Positions 35,318 to 43,756 of a DNA stretch of 64,000 nt are shown here, in pieces. The DNA is from Chryseobacterium sp. 7. GTDB lineage: Bacteria; Bacteroidota; Bacteroidia; Flavobacteriales; Weeksellaceae. Position 1 is the first letter of the stretch, and each line of letters begins with the position of its first letter. The notes under the pieces were generated by a model that ran no database searches, was not told where the DNA came from, and worked only from the letters and a program-made list of their open reading frames with translations. Made by a program: the position numbers and the translations under genes. Location: NCBI RefSeq assembly GCF_003663845.1, contig NZ_RCCA01000001.1, positions 4,154,001 to 4,218,000 on the forward strand, given 5' to 3'.

Positions 35318-36418
35318 ATGAGCCACGGAAAACTAAGAGAAGACAAAACCTGCCTAAACTGCGGACACCAGGTTGAAGAAAGATTCTGCCCACACTGCGG
35401 ACAGGAAAATATTGAAAGCAGACAGCCTTTTCATTTTCTGTTTACTCATTTCATTGAAGATTTTACCCATTATGATGGCCAGTTCTGGAGAACCATACAA
35501 TATCTGTTTACCAAACCGGGATTACTTACTAAAGAATATCTTGCTGGTAAAAGACAATTATATGTGGCACCTGTAAAACTCTATATATTTATAAGTTTCC
35601 TTACATTCTTCCTTCCCAATGTTTTACCACATGCCAAAGAGGAAGAAGAAAAGCCAAGCAAAGCTAAAACCGAAGAAAAAGCAAAAAAACAAAAAGAAGT
35701 CTCCAAAGACATTGTAAAAGATTTACAAAAAGGAGGAGTTTTGTCACATGAAACCGTTAATGCAGCTCAAAAAGCACTGGAGGATGATACTTTGAAGATA
35801 AAGGATGGAAAAGAAAGAGACGAGCTTTTCGACAGCACGTTTGATCCTAAAGAAGCATCCATTATGCATGCTTACTCCATGAAACAGTATGACTCTATTA
35901 TGGCGAAGGATGATACCGGGATTTATACTATCATGAGACCTATTGCAGGGAAAGTATTTGAATTGAAGGAGGACGGATACAGCAAGAATCAGATTTGGGA
36001 AAAGTATAAAGAAAATTTTATCCACACCATTCCGAAAGCGCTGTTTGTTTATCTGCCAATATTTGCCTTCTTTTTATGGGTGTTTCACAACAAGAAAAAA
36101 TGGTGGTATTTTGATCATGGTATATTTACCCTTCACTATTTCTCATTTTTATTATTAGCGATACTGGTATTTATAGTAGGAGAAAAAATTGTAAGCTTTT
36201 TACCCAGCAGCAGCTTGCTTACCTTACTATATGTCTTAGCCTGCTTAGGACTAGGGCTTTATATGACAGTTTATTTCTTTGTAGCCCATCACAGGGTATA
36301 TGAAACAAAAAAAAGAATCAGTATTCTGAAAGGTTCCGTATTATTTATTATCAATTATATCGGATTGATTCTGATGTTTATGGTATTGATGTACCTAAGC
36401 TTTATTATGCTGCATTAA
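35318..36418 (+). CDS. DUF3667 zinc-ribbon membrane protein
   Basis: 366 residues. An N-terminal zinc ribbon (CLNCGHQVEERFCPHCGQEN, residues 12-31) is followed by the DUF3667 hallmark with THYDGQFWRTIQYLFTKPGLLTKEYLAGKR. One membrane segment lies near residues 83-102. A charged cytoplasmic or periplasmic loop rich in Glu/Lys follows (105-235), then several C-terminal spans. Common in flavobacteria and of unknown function. Its stop codon lies 1 base from the end of the convergent frameshifted gene. Confidence 0.88.
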   Translation: MSHGKLREDKTCLNCGHQVEERFCPHCGQENIESRQPFHFLFTHFIEDFTHYDGQFWRTIQYLFTKPGLLTKEYLAGKRQLYVAPVKLYIFISFLTFFLPNVLPHAKEEEEKPSKAKTEEKAKKQKEVSKDIVKDLQKGGVLSHETVNAAQKALEDDTLKIKDGKERDELFDSTFDPKEASIMHAYSMKQYDSIMAKDDTGIYTIMRPIAGKVFELKEDGYSKNQIWEKYKENFIHTIPKALFVYLPIFAFFLWVFHNKKKWWYFDHGIFTLHYFSFLLLAILVFIVGEKIVSFLPSSSLLTLLYVLACLGLGLYMTVYFFVAHHRVYETKKRISILKGSVLFIINYIGLILMFMVLMYLSFIMLH

Positions 36419-36419
36419 T

Positions 36420-36751
36420 TTAGTTTCTAAGGGATTTATTCCCCCTGAAGCTTGCAAATAAATAATAGGCAACAAAAACGGTTGAAAATTTCAGAATAGA
36501 CGGAATGGCCAGTTCAAGAGTAAAAATTAAAGCACCAATAAGTACCAGAACTCCCATTGCTACAAATGAAAGAATTAATTTTTTAGGCAAGGCGAAATCA
36601 GGAGTATCCAGATAATAAGCAATTCCCCAGGCAGAACCGAAGGCGAAGGCATAATAAATATCCAGCGCGATATTTTCCGAACTTATAAAAAATAATTGAT
36701 CAGGAAACTTACTACTGTTCCTAAAGCGAAATACATCAAAGCTTTTTGCAT
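36420..36751 (-). pseudogene. Small membrane protein broken by a one-base frameshift
   Basis: From ATG 36751 the minus strand reads MQKALMYFALGTVVSFLINYFL and then hits a stop. Adding one base to the T6 run (A6 at 36687-36692 on the plus strand) continues the frame through ISSENIALDIYYAFAFGSAW, YLDTPDFALPKKL and FASFRGNKSLRN to a stop at 36420. The repaired product is 110 residues with about four hydrophobic spans. A full -7 box (TATTTTTG, 36770-36777) precedes it. Either a recent mutation, a homopolymer sequencing error or a slippage switch. No family recognised. Confidence 0.75.
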
Positions 36752-36769
36752 GTCTGTAAAAATATGCTG

Positions 36770-36777
36770 CAAAAATA
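36770..36777 (-). promoter_or_regulatory. Promoter -7 box of the frameshifted membrane gene
   Basis: TATTTTTG on the minus strand, 18 bases before ATG 36751. Confidence 0.6.
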
Positions 36778-36924
36778 GAGATTTTAATCGGGGTGCAGAA
36801 TCGTTTTCCCCATTTAATTATTGAATTGAAGGTTAAGTTAAAAAGATTTTCATTTCAGAATAATCCAGGTTGTATCATTACAATATTACCCGAAAAGGTA
36901 ATTGACAAGAAATATTACAAATTC

Positions 36925-36932
36925 TAAATTTG
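36925..36932 (+). promoter_or_regulatory. Possible promoter -7 box of the pair at 37034
   Basis: TAAATTTG about 100 bases before the ATG at 37034, giving a long leader with no other feature seen. Confidence 0.45.
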
Positions 36933-37033
36933 AAATAGAATCAAAAGCTGAAAAATCATCATACTTATTTTAAAGGTATTGAAAATGAACGATCAGGTTT
37001 TGAAAAAAATTACAAACCAAAAAAACAATAGAC

Positions 37034-37432
37034 ATGAAAAAGATTCCAAAAACAACAGTAAAAATTGCGCAATTCACAGAAAACAATGTGGAAGTGAACG
37101 TAATAATCAGTTCTAATACACAATTTGGTGACCCTCATTTTATCGTTAATGAAAAATGGATAGAAGACAATAATTTAAATGATGATAAATTTTCATTTAC
37201 CATACCAAAAGTAGATTTAACATCTGATAAATTACTTTTCGCAACATCTTTCAATATTAATATGCAGATTAACCATCTGCAGATCTTAATCAATACATGC
37301 AGAATAAAATTCGAATTCCCTCAAATTCCTGCCAAGAACTTTCATTTCAACCCTTTTGAAGGTAAAAAAGTTGAAGACTTAGCCGACAAGAAGAGCTATC
37401 CTGTTTATAAATTCATAAAACTTAAGCTATGA
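37034..37432 (+). CDS. Hypothetical protein, first of a coupled pair
   Basis: 132 residues, no signal peptide, mixed charged/hydrophobic beta-rich pattern. Not recognised. It overlaps the next gene by 4 bases (ATGA), so the two products are made together. The partner looks exported, so this one may act in the cytoplasm or need a non-classical route. Confidence 0.6.
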   Translation: MKKIPKTTVKIAQFTENNVEVNVIISSNTQFGDPHFIVNEKWIEDNNLNDDKFSFTIPKVDLTSDKLLFATSFNINMQINHLQILINTCRIKFEFPQIPAKNFHFNPFEGKKVEDLADKKSYPVYKFIKLKL

Positions 37433-38718
37433 AAAAGTTATTAATACTAACAGCTTTGGTGACTGGAATAACATTGCTATTTTCCCAAAACAAAGAAATT
37501 ACTGCAGAATTAAACAAACTGGAACTTTCCAATGCACCAAGTGTAATGCTCCTCGGTTTAGCAAGCTCTGATTTGGAAACTCCAAAATCAAAAAAGGCTT
37601 TCATGACCAGTATTGTGAATTCATTCAGCGAAAATGAAGGTCTTCCCAATGCCTATGCGGTAGAACTTACCCCAACCCATTTATTTCCTTTAACGGAAAT
37701 GAATGCATTGAAATATGCCGGCATTAAAACCATTAAAGATGTAAATAATGAAGATAAGCATAAGAATAACATCTTCAGTGAAGCCAAAAACGTTTCATTC
37801 TCCTTTGCCTTTCTGAGAAATTATAAAATTGAAAATCTTAACACAGAAAATCCATCGGTATCTTTTTCTTTGCGAACAACTATATTTAAGATAAGAAATA
37901 AGAAAAATATAGCTGATATTGTCGCTTCGAATGATATCATCTCAGAGATGTTAACTAGCATCCAGAAAGAATTTGAAACATCAAAAAAGTTTATAGATAT
38001 AAACTTATCTAGTGATAGCAATGATGAAAAAATCGGAAAAATTGAAAAGGCATACGACGAATTTGTAACAGATTATTACAAAACCGGAAAATATAAAAAA
38101 TTCATTGACGAAACCGAAAATTATAAAAAATACCTTGACGAAAAACCTGCTTTTCAATTAGATGTTGCTTCGGCCTACAGTACTTTCTTTTTAGATAACC
38201 AGTTTAAAAATAATCAATTCGGAAAATTCGGAGTTTGGATGACGATGAGTTCCGGAATCAATCTGGAAAGGAAAAATCAAAAGCCAAAACCAACTGAAGA
38301 ACAAAAGGCAGTCGAAAATCAAAAGAATGAAAAACCCAAAGTAATGATCAAAGAAACTCCTACAGAAGCTTCAAAGATTGAAAAAAGATTGAATTTCTAT
38401 GCCGTTGCAAGATATATGCAGGACAAAACAGTTTATGATATTGCCAACGGGTTCAGCAAAACCAACAATTATGATTTTGGTGGAAAAATAGAGCTTGTTT
38501 ATAATAAATTCTCTATTGGCTATGAATTCATTTACAGAAGCAGTGACTTGGATAACACTTATCGTTCCAACGGAATCATCAACTATAAGGTATCTGACAG
38601 TGTGTATATTAATGCTGCTTTCGGAAAAAATTATGGCGATAAAGACAATCTCATTTCATTCTTAGGTTTGAACTGGGGACTGGACAGCAAAAGAAAAACA
38701 CTTTTCTCAGAAAAATAA
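37429..38718 (+). CDS. Hypothetical exported, probably outer-membrane beta-barrel protein
   Basis: 429 residues with a signal peptide (MKKLLILTALVTGITLLFSQ). The N-terminal half is mixed. A Lys/Glu/Pro-rich linker is at about 282-320, and the C-terminal 110 residues alternate polar and hydrophobic residues as in outer-membrane barrels (FYAVARYMQDKTVYDIANGF, FSIGYEFIYRSSDLDNTY, DSVYINAAFGKNYGDKDNLI). Family not recognised. Translationally coupled to the gene at 37034. A strong terminator follows, making this a self-contained two-gene unit. Confidence 0.65.
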   Translation: MKKLLILTALVTGITLLFSQNKEITAELNKLELSNAPSVMLLGLASSDLETPKSKKAFMTSIVNSFSENEGLPNAYAVELTPTHLFPLTEMNALKYAGIKTIKDVNNEDKHKNNIFSEAKNVSFSFAFLRNYKIENLNTENPSVSFSLRTTIFKIRNKKNIADIVASNDIISEMLTSIQKEFETSKKFIDINLSSDSNDEKIGKIEKAYDEFVTDYYKTGKYKKFIDETENYKKYLDEKPAFQLDVASAYSTFFLDNQFKNNQFGKFGVWMTMSSGINLERKNQKPKPTEEQKAVENQKNEKPKVMIKETPTEASKIEKRLNFYAVARYMQDKTVYDIANGFSKTNNYDFGGKIELVYNKFSIGYEFIYRSSDLDNTYRSNGIINYKVSDSVYINAAFGKNYGDKDNLISFLGLNWGLDSKRKTLFSEK

Positions 38719-38775
38719 TAAAACAGGAAATTTTCCCTGAAATAAAGACCCAACTTCAGGCTTAGGCCGGGGAGA

Positions 38776-38815
38776 AAATGTCGGCAGATTCTGTTCTGCC
38801 GACATTTATATTTTT
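38776..38815 (+). terminator. Terminator of the 37034-38718 pair
   Basis: Perfect 13-bp stem AAATGTCGGCAGA/TCTGCCGACATTT with a six-base loop, then ATATTTTT. Confidence 0.92.
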
Positions 38816-38946
38816 AGGGAATAGCGTAATAATCTGAAAAATACAGACCTAACCTCTGACAAAGTCTGTAAGATTCAAAAAACAATTATTATAAACATTT
38901 AAAAATCAAAACATTAACCTACAAGTCAAGGTTTTCATTTTATTAC

Positions 38947-38954
38947 TATATTTG
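38947..38954 (+). promoter_or_regulatory. Promoter -7 box of icmF
   Basis: TATATTTG, 28 bases before the ATG. Confidence 0.6.
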
Positions 38955-38982
38955 AGAACTTAGAAACTGTCTAGAATTTTTT

Positions 38983-41900
38983 ATGGAAACCCAAAAATAT
39001 ACTCCAACCAACAAGGTAAGAATCGTAACTGCTGCCTCATTATTTGATGGGCATGATGCTGCGATCAATATTATGCGTCGTGTTATTCAGGGAACAGGAT
39101 GCGAAGTGATCCACTTAGGACACGATAAATCAGCAGAGGAAGTTGTAAACACAGCCATCCAGGAAGATGCCAATGCAATTGCATTAACTTCATATCAGGG
39201 AGGTCACAATGAATATTTCAAATATATCTACGACCTTTTGAGAGAAAAAAATTCACCTCAGATCAAAATTTTTGGCGGCGGTGGCGGTGTAATTCTTCCG
39301 GAAGAAATTAAAGATCTGATGTCTTATGGAATCGACAGAATTTATTCTCCGGATGATGGCCGTGAGCTTGGACTTCAGGGAATGATTGATGATCTGGTAC
39401 ACAGATCAGATTTTGCTACAGGAAAAGATGTTACAGCAAAAGATCTTGACGATATCAGCTTTGAAAACCCTTCAAGCATTGCACAGATCATCTCAGCCGT
39501 TGAAAACTTTTCAGAAGAAAAACCTGAACTTGTAAAAGCAATCGACGAAAAATCTAAAGATTTAACCATTCCGATTATTGGTATCACAGGTACCGGAGGT
39601 GCGGGTAAGTCTTCTTTAACAGATGAATTGGTAAGACGTTTCTTACGTTCCAATACTGATAAAAAAATCGCTATTATTTCCATTGACCCTTCGAAAAAGA
39701 AAACCGGAGGTGCTTTATTGGGAGACAGAATCCGTATGAACGCGATCAATGATCCAAGAGTTTATATGCGTTCTATGGCTACCAGAGAAAACAACGTTTC
39801 TGTTTCTCCTTTCATTCACTCTGCACTGAATGTCCTGAAACTGGCTCATCCGGACGTAATCATCCTTGAAACTTCAGGAATCGGGCAGTCTGGTTCAGAA
39901 GTTTCTGATTTCGCAGATGTTTCCATGTATGTAATGACTCCTGAATATGGAGCTTCTACACAGCTGGAAAAAATCGACATGTTAGATTATGCAGATCTTG
40001 TCGCACTGAATAAATCTGACAAACGTGGTGCATTGGATGCACTTCAGGCGGTAAGAAAACAGTTCCAGAGAAACCATTTACTATGGGAAAGCCCATTAGA
40101 CGATATGCCGGTATATGCAACCAAAGCATCTCAGTTTAATGATCACGGAACTACAGAATTATACAACAGATTAGTTTCAAAAGTAAATGATAAATTCTCT
40201 GAATTAAATCTAAAAACTTTTGTAGAACAGGAAATTACAGAAGAAGTAACCATCATCCCTCCGAAAAGAGTCCGTTACCTTTCTGAAATCGTTGAAAACA
40301 ATAAACAATACGACATCAATATTGAAAAACAGGCAGAATTAGCCAGAAAAATGTATCATATTGAAGGCGTAAAAAATATCATTTCCAATGACGTTCTGGA
40401 TGCTGAATATCAAAAAGCAGAAAAAGAACTTCAACAGGATAATATCGACTTCCTAAAGACTTGGGACGATACGAAAAAAGCTTTCCATGCAGAGTTTTAT
40501 TCTTATTTCGTGAGAGGAAAAGAGATCAAGGTTGAAACTTCTACTGAATCTTTATCTCACTTAAGAATTCCAAAAATTGCATTACCAAAATACAATGACT
40601 GGGGAGATCTGATCAAATGGAAAGGACAGGAAAACCTTCCGGGAAGCTTCCCTTACACTGCAGGTATTTATCCGTTCAAGAGAACCGGAGAAGATCCTAC
40701 AAGGATGTTTGCAGGAGAAGGAGGTCCTGAAAGAACTAACAGAAGATTCCATTATGTTTCTGCAGAAATGCCTGCAAAACGTTTATCTACAGCTTTTGAC
40801 TCTGTTACATTATACGGTCAGGATCCGGCTTTACCACCAGATATTTATGGTAAAATCGGGAACGCGGGAGTTTCTATTGCAACACTGGATGATGCTAAGA
40901 AATTGTATTCCGGATTTGATCTTGTGAATGCATTGACTTCGGTTTCAATGACGATCAACGGTCCTGCACCAATGCTGCTGGCTTTCTTCATGAATGCTGC
41001 CATCGATCAGAATGTTGAAAAATATATCAAAGAAAACGGTTTAGAGGCTAAAGTAGAAGCTAAGCTGAAGGAAAAATTTGACGATAAAGGTTTAGAAAGA
41101 CCAAAATACAACGGTGAACTTCCTCCATCCAATAATGGTTTGGGACTACAGCTATTAGGATTAACAGGTGATGAAGTGATTCCTGCAGATGTATATGCGG
41201 AAATCAAAGCAAAAACAATCGCTACTGTTCGTGGTACAGTTCAGGCTGACATCTTAAAAGAAGACCAGGCTCAGAATACATGTATCTTCTCTACAGAATT
41301 TGCATTGAGATTAATGGGTGACGTTCAGGAATATTTCATTACAGAAAAAGTAAGAAATTTCTACTCTGTTTCCATTTCGGGATACCACATTGCAGAAGCA
41401 GGAGCCAACCCGGTTTCTCAGCTGGCATTTACATTGGCGAATGGTTTCACGTATGTGGAATATTACTTAAGCCGTGGAATGGATATCAATGATTTTGCAC
41501 CGAACTTATCTTTCTTCTTCTCTAACGGTATCGACCCTGAATATTCAGTAATCGGGCGTGTAGCAAGAAGAATCTGGGCAAAAGCGATGAAATTAAAATA
41601 CGGCGCAGACGAAAGAAGCCAGATGCTGAAATACCACATCCAGACTTCAGGACGTTCTCTTCATGCTCAGGAAATTGATTTCAACGATATCAGAACCACT
41701 CTTCAGGCACTTTATGCAATCTATGATAACTGTAACTCTCTTCATACAAACGCTTATGATGAGGCAATTACAACGCCTACTGAGCAATCGGTAAGAAGAG
41801 CCATGGCTATTCAGCTGATCATTAATAAAGAATTAGGATTGGCTAAAAATGAAAACCCACTTCAGGGATCATTCATCATTGAAGAATTAACGGATCTTGT

Positions 41901-42330
41901 AGAAGAAGCTGTATATGCAGAATTCGACAGAATTACAGAAAGAGGAGGTGTTCTTGGAGCCATGGAAACCATGTATCAGCGTTCAAAAATCCAGGAAGAA
42001 TCTATGCATTACGAATGGCTTAAGCATACCGGTGAATACCCGATTATTGGAGTAAATACATTCTTAGGAAAAGACGGTTCACCAACCGTTTTACCGGGAG
42101 AAGTTATCCGTTCTACAGAAGAAGAGAAGCAGGCACAGATTGAATCTCTTCATAACTTCCAGCAAGCGAATGAAGGCAAATCTGAAGAAGCTTTAAATCA
42201 ACTTCAGCATGCAGCCATCAACCAGCAAAACTTATTTGAAATGATGATGGATGCCGTGAAATACTGTTCTTTAGGACAGATTACCAATGCTTTATTCGAA
42301 GTAGGTGGTAAGTACAGAAGAAATATGTAA
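38983..42330 (+). CDS. icmF: Fused isobutyryl-CoA mutase (B12 domain, G-protein chaperone and mutase)
   Basis: 1115 residues in the IcmF order. The cobalamin-binding domain has SLFDGHDAAINIMRR with the Co-ligand His24. A MeaB-like GTPase follows with P-loop GTGGAGKS at residues 203-210 and NKSD. The TIM-barrel mutase has YPFKRTGEDPTRMFAGEGGP and the LPPDIYGKIGNAGVSIATL segment. IcmF interconverts isobutyryl- and n-butyryl-CoA and may also act on isovaleryl/pivalyl-CoA; the GTPase part loads and repairs B12. That the substrate is isobutyryl- rather than methylmalonyl-CoA is inferred from the fused architecture. Monocistronic with its own -7 box and terminator. Confidence 0.92.
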   Translation: METQKYTPTNKVRIVTAASLFDGHDAAINIMRRVIQGTGCEVIHLGHDKSAEEVVNTAIQEDANAIALTSYQGGHNEYFKYIYDLLREKNSPQIKIFGGGGGVILPEEIKDLMSYGIDRIYSPDDGRELGLQGMIDDLVHRSDFATGKDVTAKDLDDISFENPSSIAQIISAVENFSEEKPELVKAIDEKSKDLTIPIIGITGTGGAGKSSLTDELVRRFLRSNTDKKIAIISIDPSKKKTGGALLGDRIRMNAINDPRVYMRSMATRENNVSVSPFIHSALNVLKLAHPDVIILETSGIGQSGSEVSDFADVSMYVMTPEYGASTQLEKIDMLDYADLVALNKSDKRGALDALQAVRKQFQRNHLLWESPLDDMPVYATKASQFNDHGTTELYNRLVSKVNDKFSELNLKTFVEQEITEEVTIIPPKRVRYLSEIVENNKQYDINIEKQAELARKMYHIEGVKNIISNDVLDAEYQKAEKELQQDNIDFLKTWDDTKKAFHAEFYSYFVRGKEIKVETSTESLSHLRIPKIALPKYNDWGDLIKWKGQENLPGSFPYTAGIYPFKRTGEDPTRMFAGEGGPERTNRRFHYVSAEMPAKRLSTAFDSVTLYGQDPALPPDIYGKIGNAGVSIATLDDAKKLYSGFDLVNALTSVSMTINGPAPMLLAFFMNAAIDQNVEKYIKENGLEAKVEAKLKEKFDDKGLERPKYNGELPPSNNGLGLQLLGLTGDEVIPADVYAEIKAKTIATVRGTVQADILKEDQAQNTCIFSTEFALRLMGDVQEYFITEKVRNFYSVSISGYHIAEAGANPVSQLAFTLANGFTYVEYYLSRGMDINDFAPNLSFFFSNGIDPEYSVIGRVARRIWAKAMKLKYGADERSQMLKYHIQTSGRSLHAQEIDFNDIRTTLQALYAIYDNCNSLHTNAYDEAITTPTEQSVRRAMAIQLIINKELGLAKNENPLQGSFIIEELTDLVEEAVYAEFDRITERGGVLGAMETMYQRSKIQEESMHYEWLKHTGEYPIIGVNTFLGKDGSPTVLPGEVIRSTEEEKQAQIESLHNFQQANEGKSEEALNQLQHAAINQQNLFEMMMDAVKYCSLGQITNALFEVGGKYRRNM

Positions 42331-42356
42331 ATTGATACAATAAACATTTCTCATAT

Positions 42357-42390
42357 AAAACCTCAAAGTAAATCTTTGAGGTTTTTTTAT
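42357..42390 (+). terminator. Terminator of icmF
   Basis: 12-bp stem AAAACCTCAAAG/CTTTGAGGTTTT, loop TAAAT, then T's. Confidence 0.92.
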
Positions 42391-42472
42391 TTTTTATGTG
42401 AAAAAATTCTAAATTCTATCCGGTTGATTTATAATGTTTGTTAAAAATTAAAAATAAGCTAACCCGATCCTA

Positions 42473-42480
42473 TATATTTG
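42473..42480 (+). promoter_or_regulatory. Promoter -7 box of the small lipoprotein
   Basis: TATATTTG, 16 bases before ATG 42497. Confidence 0.6.
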
Positions 42481-42496
42481 CCCTCAAAAAATTCGA

Positions 42497-42697
42497 ATGA
42501 AAGCATGCATTAAAATTATTTCGGTGTTGGGTCTCTTTGTGGCATTAGCTTCTTGCAAAACCCCTATTGTAGATAACTCTCATAAAAGCGACATGGCTAG
42601 AAATGTTGAAGAATTACAAAAAAGGGATCAGGCAGAAAAAGACAGAGTGGATGTTACAAGCCCTCAAAACAACTATGGAAAGCCCGTTTCAAAATAA
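42497..42697 (+). CDS. Small lipoprotein of unknown function
   Basis: 66 residues. The signal peptide ends in the lipobox ALASC, with lipidation at Cys20. The mature part of about 46 residues is charged (MARNVEELQKRDQAEKDRVDV), likely a helix, and ends NNYGKPVSK. A clear -7 box upstream supports a real gene. No recognised family. Confidence 0.7.
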   Translation: MKACIKIISVLGLFVALASCKTPIVDNSHKSDMARNVEELQKRDQAEKDRVDVTSPQNNYGKPVSK

Positions 42698-42794
42698 GGA
42701 AATCTCCTTGGTAAATAAAATCTCTTGATTTATTCAGGAGTTTTTTATTTTTAATCGTATAGTTTTTCATGTCGTATTAACCATAAAATCTCCC

Positions 42795-42802
42795 TATTTT
42801 TG
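42795..42802 (+). promoter_or_regulatory. Promoter -7 box of the Dph6-like gene
   Basis: TATTTTTG. With the ATG at 42813 the leader would be only a few bases; with the ATG at 42822, a little longer. Confidence 0.5.
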
Positions 42803-42821
42803 AGAGATTTTTATGTTAAAA

Positions 42822-43526
42822 ATGAAACCAAAAGCCTTATTCAACTGGAGCAGCGGAAAAGATTCTGCCCTTGCCCTTTATAAAATACTACAGGAGGATC
42901 AATATGAAATTTCTACACTACTTACCAGCATCAATCAGGAGTTTCAAAGAATTTCTATGCATGGTGTACATGTCTCTCTTTTAGAAAAACAGGCAGAAAG
43001 CCTCGGAATTCCGTTAATTAAAATGGAGCTTCCCAAAGAGCCATCCATGGAAGAATACCAGCAAATTATGAGTAAAACAATGACTGAAATACAGGCTCAG
43101 GGTATTACTCATTCTGTTTTTGGGGATATTTTCCTAGAAGACCTGCGAAAATACAGAGAAGACCAACTAAATACCATCGGGATAAAAGCTGTATTTCCTC
43201 TTTGGAAACAAAATACCTCCCACCTCATCCATGAATTTTTAGATCTTGGCTTTAAAACCATTGTAACCTGCGTCAATGGATCTTACCTTGATAAAAGCTT
43301 TGCCGGACGAATTATTGATCAGAAATTCATTGATGATCTTCCTGAAAATGTAGATCCATGCGGAGAAAATGGGGAATTTCATACCTTTACTTTTGATGGG
43401 CCGATTTTCAAAAATCCAATTCAGTTTGAAATTGGAGAAACAGTAAAGAAAACGTATCCTAAACCAAAAACATCTCCTGATGAAGAAGATGGAGAATACG
43501 TTTTCTGGTTTTGTGATCTGCTATAA
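42822..43526 (+). CDS. Dph6-like ATP pyrophosphatase (diphthine--ammonia ligase family)
   Basis: About 234 residues. The N-terminus KALFNWSSGKDSALALYKIL contains the ATP-pyrophosphatase SGKDS loop of the N-type family. MHGVHVSLLEKQAESLGIPL, FGDIFLEDLRKYRE and the DPCGENGEFHTFTFDGPIF signature identify the Dph6/DUF71 group. In eukaryotes the family amidates diphthine; bacteria lack diphthamide, so the bacterial role is unsettled. The ATG at 42822 fits the family start; 42813 would add three residues. Confidence 0.85.
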   Translation: MKPKALFNWSSGKDSALALYKILQEDQYEISTLLTSINQEFQRISMHGVHVSLLEKQAESLGIPLIKMELPKEPSMEEYQQIMSKTMTEIQAQGITHSVFGDIFLEDLRKYREDQLNTIGIKAVFPLWKQNTSHLIHEFLDLGFKTIVTCVNGSYLDKSFAGRIIDQKFIDDLPENVDPCGENGEFHTFTFDGPIFKNPIQFEIGETVKKTYPKPKTSPDEEDGEYVFWFCDLL

Positions 43527-43560
43527 AAAAAGCCTGTGAATATTCTTTCACAGGCTTTTT
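43527..43560 (+). terminator. Terminator of the Dph6-like gene
   Basis: 14-bp stem AAAAAGCCTGTGAA/TTCACAGGCTTTTT with a six-base loop. Confidence 0.93.
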
Positions 43561-43756
43561 CAATCTATTATTTCATTTCGTTCGGGATTTCATTCATAAG
43601 GTTAAATATTTACCGAATACTTCACAAGTATAGATTAAATCCTTATTAAATTGCTCCGGTACCTCATCCTAGCACGCAATTTGCTTCCCTTACTACTCTT
43701 TTGGATATTTTAGTATCTTTAAGAGTATCAATCATCATTAAAAAAATACAACACCT

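Noticed and set aside
36752..37033. Short plus-strand frame from ATG 36984 into the start of the gene at 37034
   Set aside because: It is in a different frame from the downstream gene, overlaps its start and has no support; it reads as low-complexity Lys/Asn.
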